DNA from: Varroa destructor
Lineage: Eukaryota; Arthropoda; Arachnida; Mesostigmata; Varroidae
Direction: 5' to 3'
Length of the DNA: 64,000 nt
Assembly: GCF_002443255.2 (NCBI RefSeq)
Contig: NW_019211456.1
Span: 51,768,486 to 51,832,485 of the forward strand
Shown here: one piece after another, positions 1 through 13,100 of the stretch
How positions within the stretch are numbered: the stretch's first letter is position 1
Layout of the letters: every line of letters starts with the position of its first letter
Made by a program: the position numbers and the translations under genes
Notes under the pieces: model-generated
Told to the model about the DNA's origin: nothing
The model's input: the letters and a program-made list of their open reading frames with translations, nothing else
Database searches by the model: none

Positions 1-1100
1 AGCAGTCGTCTAAACGGACATGTATTTGCCTCACCACATATAGGCTAAACTAACTAGTAAGGACAAAGCAACATGTGAATACCTTCGACCGGCCCTAGAC
101 ACACTCTCATCCTCCTTCGTAGTAACGGTGAGGTATCATAGAAAGAATACGCGGCACAAGGCGAAACAGGATCAACTGGGTAAACAAGAAAACTATTCAG
201 AAACCTAGTGTGAAAAGTGTGTTACTAACTGATTGACTGAGTGCGGCTGCCTGATTTGGACTGGCTGACTTCAAACGAAATAACACAGGCACGAAACGCT
301 AAAAAGAAGAATTCATTAAGCAGCAATGAGTAAATAGTGAGGCTCTGAAATGGGCAAGCGTTGCATAAAACCTTGGCGAATTGCTGGTATTTATCACAGT
401 GAAACCAAAATGAAGGCGCATGGTACATAGCAAAGCAAGTATCGTCGACGACAGGTTAGGTAAACGGCCTGTTCAAAGTACGGTTGTCTACGGCTTGTTT
501 TGCTAACAAATCGTGAGTAAGCGGGAAATGCGAAAGACAGGACAGAATATAACAAAAATATTAACCAACACCCTTGAAATGCTACTGAGTATGAGACAAG
601 CACCAGGGCCTGAAAGCTGTCAGCACGGCTGGGTTGCCTCGCCCGTTGAACACTGCGCATGAAAAAGCTTTCCGTTTGTTTAAACAAGACTGTAATTCGA
701 TGTGCGTTTGTAGATTCTATACTACGACGACGACCGTCGAGGAGTTTTCTTGACAACGGAACAGAACTGAAAAGAAAATTATTTAACGGAGCGCATATCG
801 CGGTTGGGTCTCACGGCATCCTCAACCACCCCAGTTAAAAAGGCAATGCGCCTTATCCGGACGGTGTCCGCTTGGTCAACAGAAACTTGCACGCGCGGCC
901 TTCGATGCGAGTGCTGATTATAGGTCGAATATTCTCGATTCTGACCAGTTTGCTTCAATGCCTACGGCTACAACATCTTCTTATTACCAGTGACTCGTAG
1001 TCACAGCACAGTTAGTGTCCCCGTGAAACACTTAACACCATTACATTGTCTTACATATACATATGTAACAGACTAACGCTGAAGTGGAAAGGACCTGGAG
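1..1100. other. Upstream non-coding stretch, no gene seen
   Basis: Mixed-composition DNA. The short open frames on the minus strand (225-428 and 394-756) show no recognisable domain, no biased codon use and no convincing splice signals. Nothing else is supported here. Confidence 0.5.
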
Positions 1101-2778
1101 CTGTGCTGTACGGCAGTGAGCTGAGTAGTCCGACGGGGCTTCCAGCGCGAACAGCAAGAACAACTCGGACAGCTGCCTCTATTGCCAAGATCGTTCAAGT
1201 ATCGGGCCGCTGATTGTGCGGGCTCATAGCGGCCGGCGGATAGCGGCAGATGCTATAGCTGTTGCCGTCATTGTCGTTGGTCAAGCTGTCGTTGAGGCTG
1301 TGCGTGATAACGACGGCGAGGATGACGTGTTGCCGCTAGTTGAATCGACCACGCTACTGGTAGAGGTGTAGCTAGCAGCGTACCGGGCGTCCGCATTGTT
1401 GCTTTGACCCCACTCTTTCTTGCGCCAGCAGCTGAAGCCGCTGAGACGGACGGCTGCCGCTGCTGCTACGAGTGTCTAGAAGCGCCAGACGGTCGGGCGG
1501 CAACGCGCGCGAGACTACCGAACCATTGGGAAGGTTCCATTGCGGCTGCTGCTGTTGCTGACGGCCAGTTCAGACGATTGTTCAAAGCGCTGCCGTCGCC
1601 GCCGCTGTTCTGTAAAGGCGCCTTGTCTGTCGCCAACAATAAAAGTTCTAATACCCAGCCGGAGGTATCGGCGCGGCGTCTATTGGCGCCAGTGAGTAGC
1701 TGGTGCCGCTAGTCGTCAATTAACCTGTCTGTCTAGATATCATCCGTCTGGTGGACGACGTGGCGCCACTGTCGTTGCTGTTGCTGCCGCCGCCGCCGCC
1801 GCCGCAGCATCGCAGCGTGGATGCAGCCTGTGAGCACGGCTAGCTGGAGGATAGCCCCCGCCGGCCGTGGCGCTGGTGCTGCTGGTGCCGTTTGCTGATA
1901 GTTTTGGTGGCATGGGAAAGGAGGTGGCGGCGGCCGTACGGAAAGTCGAGCTGCTGCCGCCGCAGTTGCCGTCGTCGTCGCCCGAAGAAACAGCAGCAGC
2001 AACAGCGGCAGAGATAACAGCGACTGCAGCCGCTAGTAGAACCGCTGCTACCGCGCAGCCCGTCGCAATAGCAGCGCCAGCGCTCGACCAACAACGGTTC
2101 GACGACGCAGCTACTAGATAGATAGTCAACGACGAACGCCACGCCAGCGCTAACAAAACATCAAGACAGCGTCCATCCAGGCAGCAGCCGCATTCTGCTG
2201 CAGCGGCAACAGCGTCATCGTGCTTCTCTTAGTGCTTCCGAACGAAATCGGTTCAACATCGCCGCAGCAAACAACTGGTCGACTCAACACCAATGGCACG
2301 ACGCTAGAGCAGTGTAGTAACGGCAGTTGTGCGATCCGGCACCTCTAGTCCGGCTCCGTCCACGATTGACGCCACACATCCACAAGCGCTGCTGAGTCGC
2401 CGTCCATATATCAAGAGCCAAGAAGAAGGAACGCGGGGAAGAACACGGCGACGGCCACTACCGCCGCTCCAACAGCCGCCGCCGTCGTCGTGATTGCCGC
2501 TGTCACTGGTACTCGCTTGCTCGTCCATCGGGGGCGGCGGGTGGCGGGCGGCCATTCGTAGTGCAGGAGTAACAGCGGTTGCGCTTTTCGTGAAATCTTG
2601 CTAGTTGCCGTGTCCTAGATTACAGACGCTCTGCTAAAGGTGCTAGGAATCGGTATCAAGGCCCGTGTTGCAGCCGCCGCTATTTCACAGACTTTAACCG
2701 CCTTCGGTCGCCAACAGCAACGGCAGTGACAGCGGCCAACGCCACTACTGTCTCGCCGTCGTCGCCACTGAAACCGTC

Positions 2779-2802
2779 GCAGCAGCAGCAGCAGCAGCAG
2801 CA
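2779..2802. repeat. (GCA)8 microsatellite
   Basis: Eight uninterrupted GCA units, followed 12 bases later by the CTG-rich tract at about 2815-2945, so opposite-sense CAG and CTG runs lie side by side and could pair. Confidence 0.9.
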
Positions 2803-3262
2803 CGAGTGATCGTTGTTGCTGATGCTGCAGCTGCTGCTGCTATTGGCGCTGCCGACGCCGCTACAACAACTACTACCGCTGCTGCTGCTGCTACTGCTAC
2901 TGCTGCTGCTGCTGCTGCTGTTGTTGTCGTTGTTGTCACTATCAGTGCTGCTGTAGTCTTCAGGAGTGGTCGTCGTCGTGATCGTCATCGCTGGTGGCTC
3001 CTCCTTCTGCGTCAACTTCAACCTCGTTGTTGCCTCTATTACGGCTCGTGCGCTGTTACTGTCGCCGTTTACCACGACAGCAGCTGCAGCAACAGCGACA
3101 CCAAGCGAGCGACAATAGTGAACGCAGCACAGCAGTGACGGTGTGACGGCGACGGCGGTTAGGACAGATCGAAACGATTGTGAGTGGCTGAGACAAGAAA
3201 AAGGACGACGAAGTGGAAGAATACGACGAAGGAAAATAACTATATTACGCTGGTACTCCGGC

Positions 3263-3263
<1 letters not shown>

Positions 3264-3296
<33 letters not shown>
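3264..3296. repeat. (GCT)11 microsatellite
   Basis: Eleven uninterrupted GCT units inside the CNG-rich region. It encodes poly-Cys, poly-Ala or poly-Leu depending on frame, and no frame looks like a real protein. Confidence 0.9.
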
Positions 3297-3299
<3 letters not shown>

Positions 3300-3640
3300 G
3301 CCACTCCCCCAGCCGTAATGCGCGTCTCGACGATAGTCAGCAACGAAAACACCGATCGAATGACCAGAGACAAGAGCAGCAATACCAACAACAGGAACTT
3401 GAACAACAACATCTGCAGCGGCAGCAGTAGCACAACAACAACAACAACAACAATCAACGAGCACAATTAGCAACGCAATATAGACAACGGAACAGACGGA
3501 GCAGCAACGAACGGCACAGAACGAAAGAGCCAGAAAAAGAGCAGGACCCCTAGGCGAGGGGGTTCGATTCGGCGCATCAACAAACGTTCAACAGGACCAA
3601 AGGCACAGAGAAGGTAGATGATCATCACGTGAAAGTCAAC

Positions 3641-5302
3641 GGAGAATCGTCAGAGCTAGTGGTCGTAAGAGTAGCTTAGAAAATGAAAAGTGAAAGAGCA
3701 CACCAGCAACACGAACACGATAAACGAAAAAAAACGTCAATAATAGAGAAAATAGAAGAACCAAAAGCATCAGGAGATAAAAAAAAGCTAGTTTTTCGTG
3801 TCCTGCTGGATCAAGACATAATGAAAAAGCATTTTCGGGCTGTGTGTATTCATGAATTGCAAATAACCAAACAGAGTGATAAGAATATATCAAAGTGATC
3901 TGGTCGTTACGAGTGAATATAGTTGTGAAGCACAAGGCTTTTAATGAATGGAGCACGCCCAGGCGGGACAGCCTAAAACGAAAATTAAGGTCATGTGGAC
4001 TTAGACAAACACATAAGCACATCGCCAAGCTTTCCAACAGGGAGACAGATACGGAAAAGAGTGAGTGTCGAACGCAGCCCTCTTTAGATAGTAAAGACTC
4101 ACAATCTCTTACCAATAGAATATATGCCACATCACTTCTACGTCCTTTCGTCGAGGCTGTTTTCATGACGCTCCGCTATTTCCTTGAAGTTGATGATCAG
4201 CATCATCGTTAATATCATCACCATCTCCACTCTGTTGTTTTTAATCGTCAATTTCAACAAGTGGCTTACTTCACAATAAAGTGTGCATTACCTGCGTTTG
4301 TGTCCTTAGCGGAGTCCAGTTGATCGGTGATGCTACGCTGTGAGATGATCAAGTGTATAGCGGACGGCGCAATCGAATCAGACCGCCAATACCGAGCGAC
4401 CTAATTGACTAATTAATTAGCAAAAAAACGTGTTGAGACGACGAAAAAACGATTTGTGAAGGTTCAGTTGATTCTGTCCTTCCAATCAATTGTATTGAAC
4501 AATTGATTGCATCTTTAGAGACGTGCTTTATTCGCGCAGGTGCCTATCTGTGTTATGTGTGTGTGTGTATGAATGTAAATGTGTGTGTCTCTAGGTGTCT
4601 TTGTGTCTGGATGTGGGTGAGGGTGTGACTGGGGGGAGGTGGTGGTGGTGGTGAATGAGTGAAGCAAATGTGCGCGCCCCCGTTTCTTCAGCCGTTCGCA
4701 TGTGTACATATCGTGAATGTTAATTGTGCGAAGGGGCAAACCGAACTGACGCAGGGTCACCCCATCGTATGAAAGAGTTTGCCCCGGTTAAAATTTGTTA
4801 GATTCTTGTTAACTTCTTTAAGACTTTGCGACGTTACTAGCTGCTCTCAAGTGGCCGTCGTTTCCATATCACTCTGGAAACATGTGGTTCGGGGCATCCT
4901 CATCATCCAGGTTGGATTATGATAGCGGTTCGAAAAACCGGGATTGCGTTCAAGCTACTTGAAGACTCGTCTGTACGATCGATGGCAGCAGCATCGTGGC
5001 GCTAAGCAACTGCTTATTTAACGACGCTCTACGGAATAATATCATATTGAGATCTACGTATAATACGTATAAACGGCTATAAGGATATATTTCTTGCCTA
5101 CCAGTCTGAAGGATACCAGACAATAATATATAAAAACAAAACTATTACAATATATATAGTCATTATTATCTTTTACCAACGGCTACGACGACGATGTGTG
5201 CTTAAATAATTGCCTCACGTCGACGGCAAACGGCCCCTGGACGCAGGGAGCGCCAAAGACGGGCTTCACCATCTACCGAGCCCGCTCACCTATTCTCTCC
5301 GG
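3641..5302 (+). other. Candidate non-coding 5' leader exon region ending at a strong splice donor
   Basis: The sequence around 5300-5310 reads CGG/GTAAGTAT, a near-perfect U1 match, with GT at 5303-5304. No coding frame leads into it. schnurri coding exon 1 begins with 5' UTR behind a good acceptor at 25321, so at least one leader exon must lie upstream, and this donor is a strong candidate, giving a 20-kb first intron. The 5' end of the exon is unknown. The open frames 3683-3898, 3895-4212 and minus 3636-4166 are unrecognised. Confidence 0.35.
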
Positions 5303-8300
5303 GTAAGTATGACAGCCGAAGTTACTTTTACGCGCATCAGCTATTACACTCTACGAAATAGTAAATAGGCAATTTATAGTTAACTTTTAAAATCGTATGT
5401 GTACTGCGTTAGCTAACTAACCGACACAGCCAAACAGCCTACCTAAGTCAATTTACCACGAATGGTTTTTGAATGGATCTCCGCGTCGAAGAGAACAAGC
5501 ACTGATTAGCCTACCATAGAGCTCAAGCGCTGCCGAAGTCAGTCGATAGAGCATTGATAAAATTAACTAAAATATGATGAAACCTGCCGAATAAATGCAC
5601 TCGGTTAAAATCATCCGCTGTTGACTACGCGTACTCGGGCATCATCTGTCCAGTATGATAGGCAAAACCTTATACCTGGGGTACTGCTGATGCTGAACCA
5701 TGACACGATCATGGTCATGTGAGTGCCTTTTAACTTAGCAGAAATAACGAAAAACCTTGCCTGAAATTTCAAGAAGACTATTGTCCTTTCTTGTTTCAGA
5801 AAAAGCAACATATATTTGAACGATAGGCGGGAATATTTTGAAGAGGCTACCTTGAAAGACGTTCTATGTATTCATACTGTGCTAGCGAATATATTCCAAG
5901 CCTTTATCGAAATGTTGCCCGGTGAATAGTATTCCATAATCGATAGTCCGGCATCATGTTTATTGGCCAAGACCAATTAAGATGTGGTCACCAGTTCTCC
6001 TGGTAGAGTCCTTTAAAGACAGCTGTGTCCAACGACTCGAATTCAGTTCAAGCCAATGGCAGCAGTTGCAGACAGAGTAAAACCAAGGACCGCCAGAATC
6101 GCATCCGATTCCGTTCCACTCACTGCGTTAATTCTGTATTGCTCTCCTTACCGTTCGCCTCTCGTTCTCGCCCCTACACCTTGGCTGCCGCTGCGACAAC
6201 GACGACGATGGCCCTTGTTCTCTCTGTCCGTCTTCTATCTGCTGTATTTATCCGCGACCGCTGCTGGCCATGGAATTTTCTATGTTTTGCGTCATCTCCG
6301 TAAACGCTCTACAATTTGCGCTACGCAGTAGATAGCAGACTAAATTCATATTAAATATGTTCGTTTGTATTGCATAAACTGAGCACGTTAGTGAAAATAC
6401 CAGTAATGAACGTCGCTACTTATGAATGCGCCGGACGTAGAATATTATGAATGATCTGCATAAATTGTACCAGCCAGCAATAAAAAACAATTCAGGGAAA
6501 TCTGAGAAAGGGCTAAAGACGACAACAGATGTTGTTTTAAGTCACCACTGAGTTACGGTGTACTTGTTTCGGAGAGATATGCGTTGTTCGATCACATCTT
6601 CAAGTGTTTTTTAATGAATGTCTTCTGTACCGTCTGCCTTATTATTCACTGTCTATACTTGAGCTCAATAGGTATTAGGTAACTTACTTACCTGTATTGA
6701 CTAAGTTTTTGCTGCAAACCATAAATTTAGGCCTCGCAAGGTTAATTTGTAAATAATATTTGTATAGCATGTTTTTCTGGTCTGTACAAGAATCACGTAT
6801 TACCAAACAAACTCATTTATATGACAAAAATACAATACCTTATTTGTAATGTACAGACTACGGTACCTAAATTAAAACATACCTCGACGGGCAGCTTATC
6901 GTAACACGCGTACGTTCGTCCGCCACTCCTGGAACTAAGAGCCCATTCTTCTTAGGAGAAAACAACAAGTTCCCCACGACGAAAAAAAATCCGTCATTTT
7001 CGCTATAATGAGCGATAACGAGCTATTATCCAATTTCCTTGCGCTGGGCAAACCGTCACCAAGATCAAAGGGCTTTCCTTTTTATTCGAAGTCAACCCTT
7101 TTTATTACTGCTAATTATCATGTGGCGTCTGAAAAACCCAAAGAAGACTTCTGACTGGGGTAAATCAAAAGGTCCTCACCAGGTTTTAAATCGAAAAGGC
7201 TCAACAGTTCACACTGGATATTTTCTATAGAAATGAACGGTGGTCTTAAAGAGCAGGGTACCTATTGCCAATTTGCCAGCTGACCTCCAGATTTTTTTTG
7301 AGACCCTATGCGCCTTTTTTTATTTATTGGACATTTTTATTTCATGCACCTTTGAGACCTTTGGCCTACCATGCATCCAAAGTTTAATTCTACTAGAATT
7401 GTTTGTGTGTGTTATTAACGAATTTACACATAATAGTATCACTCGAAATGGGACGAGGGCGAGCAGTAGATTGCGATAGGATTCTCAAGGCCATTGATTT
7501 TCTTTAGCGGACAGCTATAAAAAAAATACATACATCTATTTTTTTTTAATACAGTAGCAAGTCACATGTTGTCGGCTTGGTTATCATTTACTAAAATTGG
7601 GATGCCTTATAACATACAAGCTGCCGATGCAGAGTTGGTGACGGTTATGAACGAATTGCATATTTTACATAGATCATCGTATGCAGCTTGGATGTTACCC
7701 TGTAGGAATTGCCCGCTCCATGAGTTATCCGATGATAGAGTCAAGTCTAGAGTATTGATCTTGAGGCTGACCGACTCAATTGCGGAGCGCCTTTTGTCGA
7801 TCTCGGCTGACAGTCGTCGTTCTTAGAGATTACCTTTGTCCTTGGGGCAGCGTGGCGCTTCGTGACACAGCGTAGAAAGGTATATACCGGCAATAAAACT
7901 ACTATAGAAGAAACAAGAGCAAGTTGTGGCGCCCTTTGAGCTTCATTCTGCTCACATTCGTCTGCGCTGTTAAAGTTTAGTAGGATATACGAAAAAGGAT
8001 AGAAATCGATAGAACAGAAGGGTCCTAGTCCCTGCGACTGCTGCTCCTCAGATAAGTTGCCACCTTCGAAACAGCCAGCCTATTCAAAGCTTAGTGAGCA
8101 ATAAAACGAAAATAACTGAACCACCCTCTTCTTAATGCACGAGTATAATTAATGTAATGTTTTTTTAAGACATGAGTTGTACTGTATAATACATAACGTG
8201 ATTTTTTTTTTATTATGTACTTCCATTTATAGTTGAGGCTCGTCCAGATAATTTTGAGATGTAGTTAGCATTAAAATAGCAAAAGGGTATATTTACTTGT

Positions 8301-8767
8301 TTCGTCAAGTATACTATTGATTTATAAATGATAATGCACTTTTGCAAGATTGTATATACGGCCCTAAGAAAATCCTGTTCGTCTTACATTTGTGTTTCCA
8401 TTCGATCCCTCTCCCTTATCTGCTCACACTGCTATGAAAGTTAGATCTATAAAACAGAAATCGCATCGGCGGTACTAGCACAAGTTTGTCGATAGATGAT
8501 GATGATGATCATATTTGTCGCTTGAATCTATATAATTTTTGTTAATACTACTGGCGCCGCTGCTGGTACCGGATACCCATTTTTCTATGACTATAGAACA
8601 TTGGTCAGAGCCTACATAGTGAACACTGACACACGCGCACCTACCAGCACGACTACGTTGCAGAAGCAATACAGCCATTCTTCTCCCATCGAATATTTTC
8701 CCTCGCTAGGCGTGAATTTTTTTTTTTTTTCGAACAGATATTCTCCTTCCGTCCCCGTCCTAAGATT

Positions 8768-8788
8768 GGCCTGGCCTGGCCTGGCCTG
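8768..8788. repeat. (GGCCT)n short tandem repeat
   Basis: Four tandem GGCCT units, continued by an imperfect GGTTTGGCCTG. Confidence 0.85.
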
Positions 8789-9394
8789 GTTTGGCCTGTT
8801 CGATACTCACTACTTTGGTTGCCCTCGAACGAGCGCCTGAATGTTAGTGATTTCCATTTCTCCTTTTTTTTCCTTTCTACCATTGGCTCAGTTACTGCTC
8901 GCTGTGCTCCTCTTTGGTTGATTGGCTGTAGCGGTGCTATTACTGCTGCTGACGTTGGTAGCGATGGACTCACTCCTGCTGGCTCAGCGACAACGCGCGT
9001 CATCATTCTGCAGCGCTATTGGATCAACCACAAGTGTCTTCAGCACGATACAATGAATACATATGTGTGTATATGTAAGAACAACATATGATGTAGCAGT
9101 CGTAAATGCCATTATTACGATCCTTCAGCTTTGCTACTCGCCACTCACTTAATCTGTGAATGTTATTAGTATTATTTATGCACATCATTACTAATACGTC
9201 TGGTCCTCTACGTATACTTCTGTGTCTGTCTGCCAGCCGGCGTGCGTGCATGCATGCGTGTCGTTGCGCCTGTACGCGAATATGTCATGCCATCGTTTGG
9301 GTTTTAGTTTCTCGTCAAAGGTCGCGTGGGTATTATCGCCGTATTGTTTTCATATCTCTGGACGTTCCGTTTACTGGTTTGTCAAGCCGCCATG

Positions 9395-9420
9395 CCAGCC
9401 AGCCAGCCAGCCAGCCAGCC
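9395..9420. repeat. (CCAG)n tetranucleotide repeat
   Basis: Six and a half tandem CCAG units. The open frames across it read poly-(Gln-Pro-Ala-Ser) and are not coding. Confidence 0.9.
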
Positions 9421-10045
9421 GTACCGTTTGGCGTGACTAGTGCGTGATGCGGCGACGAGGGCGGCACCGTTTACAGCCATGGCGTATGAAACTGTGTTGC
9501 CTATCGTCGTCATTATGGTGGAAAAATGGCCTTAGAAGAAGCCTTTTCGGCGGACAGTTTTCACACACGTAATGCATTCATAACACTCACAGCATGCCAA
9601 CAAAGCAGCAGGCATGATCATCACACTTTCGCGCGGACAGGGACCTGTTTGCTCATCGGTTAATAGGGGCGCCCGTAGCGGCGTCGGCAAGACAGCAGGC
9701 GTATGTTTTTTCTTCTTCTTGTAGCAGCAGTAGCTACGCCGTCGGGGGTTAAAAATGGCTAATAGAATGAGACCCAACGCTTGGCGGTGGTCGCCGCGGC
9801 GGCGGGGGTAGCCCGACCGGCTAGCGGCCGACTCTGTCGACGGCGTATGGGAACAACTGCTGATAACGATGATTGTGACAATGACGAGGATGGTGATGGT
9901 AATGACGATGTTGCTGACGTGTGTTTAACAGTAGTGCTGGTTCAGTTGCTTTTCCACGTGTCCAACAGTAAGCTAGTGAGCTGCGCTGACGGGAGTTGTC
10001 CATGCCATACCACATATCACTACGAATTTTGCTACTTTTGCGGCA

Positions 10046-10085
<40 letters not shown>

Positions 10086-10115
10086 GCGTTGCACCTCAGC
10101 AGCAGCAGCAGCAGC
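10046..10115. repeat. (GCT)13 followed by inverted (CAG)6: trinucleotide hairpin
   Basis: Thirteen GCT units (10046-10084) are followed after a 12-base spacer by about six CAG units (10097-10115). The two runs are reverse complements, so a single strand or transcript could fold into a stem of about 18 bp with a short loop. The overlapping 163-residue frame at 9781-10272 reads through it as poly-Cys and has no other recognisable content. Confidence 0.85.
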
Positions 10116-13100
10116 ATCGATATCGGTGGTTGGGGGGAGTGATCTGGCTACTAGTGTTAGAGTTATTGCTGGCACTCCTGTCGACGTTATTGGTATTGAT
10201 TTATTAGTGAGCATGTCAGATGACGGTGTATATCCGCGCGTTAATCATTCCATGCTGACCATTGTGCGCTGATTTGCTATCAGCTAGCTTGCCGCGAGCT
10301 GGCTGTTCCAGGGCGGGTATGGCCAATATCGCTTTCAGCTTTGCTGTTAATACGGGATCGTTGTCGCTTTGCCGCGATAACATGGTGCTGAATGCGTTCC
10401 GAATTGTGTATTTCAACTGCTCCGATCAGTGGATTCGTGACGATAGCGCGTATATAGACGTTCTTTACTACTACTACAGACACAGAACGGTGAAAGCCTT
10501 TCTGCTCTACTTTACTCCATGTACATAACAGTTGTATTCCGTACATGGTGCCAGATCGATAAATTCACATCGATCGATTTAATCTAGATTGTACAGCTGA
10601 CAAATGATTCACGAGGGGCCGCGAACCAGGTCTGGAACGGGTCGCTGACAGAATAATTACGACCACTATTTGTGGAGAACGATCAAATTGAATATAAGTA
10701 CAAAACTGTAAAAGCATAGTGGAATACGTTAAATGACAGTTATCGCCTTGTTTTGTTTACTTATTTGCCACCTTGACTCAAGCCATACGTCTGACATTAA
10801 TGGACTGTGGAAAAGTAACTGTGATCAAAATAATCACAGTAGCTGTCGTACATTAAGCATCGTACTCCTTACTAAAAACTCGTTCAACTTTCGTCAGGAA
10901 CCAGCGTTTCCTCTAAGATACGGAGCTAAGAACTCCGAGATCTAAGCTCGTTTTGTTTGTTTTGATACAGCGAGACACTGCCTTTGCTAAAACGACAGTT
11001 TGGTTAAGTGTGACTCTTTTGCGAAGAGTTTACATTGTTTGGCTAACTATATATCATACTAGGTAGAAAAGTAGAAGACCATAAAAGCGGTAAAAAAGGG
11101 TCTGGAACAAGTGTTTTGGGGCTATGTCTTGAATAAACAGTAATACCACAAAAAGTCTTGACAACTTACCTATTTTAGTTATTAAGACTAACCTATTGAC
11201 ACTTAGAGACTCCTCTGTCGTCTTCATTTTTGTCGTGTACTTGGGCCAATGTCCAATGTATATACTTAATGTTTTGCACTGCGAAAGGTTACAGAGATTG
11301 GGGGCAGTAAAGCCCAAAAAAGTATCTGCTTGGAGCTCGTTACAGCCACAACACAGCCTGAGAGGCAAAATCTAATTTCTTAAGCAGACCGTGCCAAGCT
11401 GTAAGAACGAGAAACGGTTTTCCCAGTAACACCCTTTATATTCGTCCGAGTAAGCTGGACAGGGTTGAGTAGGCCAATCAAAGCATATTCGTTACTGCAG
11501 ACGTCACGCAATGCAACGCGTATTTAACCAATGTAGGCTTACTATGATCTGACGGAAGAGACAAACGTACTTAGAAAGAGCATGTGTTCGCAATGGTTCA
11601 GTGCTTCGAAAGTTTTTCGGCATTAGAACGATGCTAGAGTTATAACATGCACCGGATGCCATATTTAGAAAACTGGAGAAAATCTACAAAGTCAGCGAAA
11701 TCAGTAAGGCCACTGGCCTTGCTGTTGAAAAAAATGTCTAAGATGGTGGCCTAAACAAACCAATTTTCCCTTGTCTAATTGTTAAAAGATACTTTTTTCC
11801 CTCTACACAACTGGACTTGCGTCCACCATTCTCCGTGTGTTCCGCATAGCTTTCGAGGGGCTACCACTCGCTTACCTTAAGTATGATTGGACCGAATCGC
11901 CCCCATCTAAGGATGCACACAATCAAATATAGGAGGAAGAAGAAAGTCAGCAAAGGAAACGTCGTAAAAGCGGCGTAACTCGAGTTCTATCTATTGCCTC
12001 TAAAGCACACAAGGAGGCACTTTTTACTCGATATATAGAAGTACTTGTAAGATATCTTAATATGGCGTCGCATTTCTTATTTCTTTTGAACAACCTAAGA
12101 TATTGAAACTACTGATTTTCTATTGAGAATCGAAAATACAAACCGTTAAAAAGTGTGAGATGATCTACCAGCGATGCCCAAGGGGCTTTCAAGGTATTGA
12201 TATCTGGCTGTCGTTACGATTATTACTATAAAGGCATAGTAGTTAAATGTTTATTATTTGGTTGGCTCATTATTTGCTTTTTTTTTTTTTGCTATTATTA
12301 AAGGTTTCCAAAGGCAATCAGACCTTCTGTTAATTCGAACCGTTTGATTAGCTTATGGAATGAAACACCGCGTTTTTTTGAACTCGCTAATAACGCTGTG
12401 GATCATGACTGCAGTTCGTCTATTTTGATTAAGCAGCAGACGAACATAAAAAGCGAGAGTTTAAGTAAGCTTTTAATGTGAACATCAAGATCATCATCAT
12501 CACTAGCAGCTAGTTAATGATAATAAACAAACCTGACCAAATGGCCAGGTAAAATAACGCTATAACAGTATCACATCCTCTAATAACCCAGGATCCATAG
12601 AGGTGAATCTTTGAAACTTTCACGACAATGAAAATTTACACCACAACACAGACGAGAGCTAGGATACGGCTATAGTTAGGACGCATTTATAACGTTTTGT
12701 CGCTCATGGAAAAAAACTTATCTTTCGAGAGTGCCGAAGTTACTGTTTGAACGGCTTTAGTTTTATACCCCTTGAGGCCTTGCGTCAACCTCGCCGCATA
12801 CAACGCGTGTATTTCTTAACTAGACATGTACATGTCTGCGAATTTAGATTATTGTACGAATATATGCGTACAGAGGTACTTAGCTTGCTGAAGTCAGTAT
12901 GCCTAGGTCAGTTAGGCCAGCACTATCTGACCCTTGCCCCTGCTCGTGTAGGTTTGGCTGTTGTGCAGTGAATTAAATATTCCTCGTTTGTCAATATTCC
13001 AATCGTTTTGCAATATGTAAGAATCACTAGATGAATCGCCAATCTGTGCCTTGCATTATTTCACCATTACCAATACGTTATTAATATAAAATTACTATTA

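Larger units (their letters stand above)
1100..3640. other. CpG- and CNG-trinucleotide-rich region, possible promoter/leader of schnurri
   Basis: About 2.5 kb of GCN/CTG/CAG-type trinucleotides that is much richer in CpG than its surroundings. It includes (GCA)8 at 2779-2802, a CTG-rich tract at about 2815-2945 and (GCT)11 at 3264-3296. Long open frames on both strands (for example 1740-2156, 2680-3075, 3143-3430) translate to homopolymeric Ala, Ser, Cys or Gln and are products of the repeats. CpG-rich, trinucleotide-rich DNA upstream of a developmental regulator fits a promoter plus 5' leader. This is inference: no TATA box, initiator or transcript evidence decides it. Confidence 0.4.

Noticed and set aside
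1740..2156. Minus-strand frames of 89-138 residues in the CNG-rich region
   Set aside because: Several overlapping frames on both strands are open at once and translate to homopolymers. This is an effect of the trinucleotide repeats.
3560..3572. GGTTCGATTC, a tRNA B-box-like sequence
   Set aside because: No matching acceptor stem, D arm or anticodon arm can be drawn around it.
3636..4166. Minus-strand frame of 176 residues
   Set aside because: No recognised domain; composition reflects a purine-rich plus strand; overlapping plus-strand frames are equally open; no start or splice context.
9781..10272. Plus-strand frame of 163 residues with poly-Cys
   Set aside because: Driven by the (GCT)13/(CAG)6 repeat. 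Apart from the homopolymer there is no domain or family resemblance.
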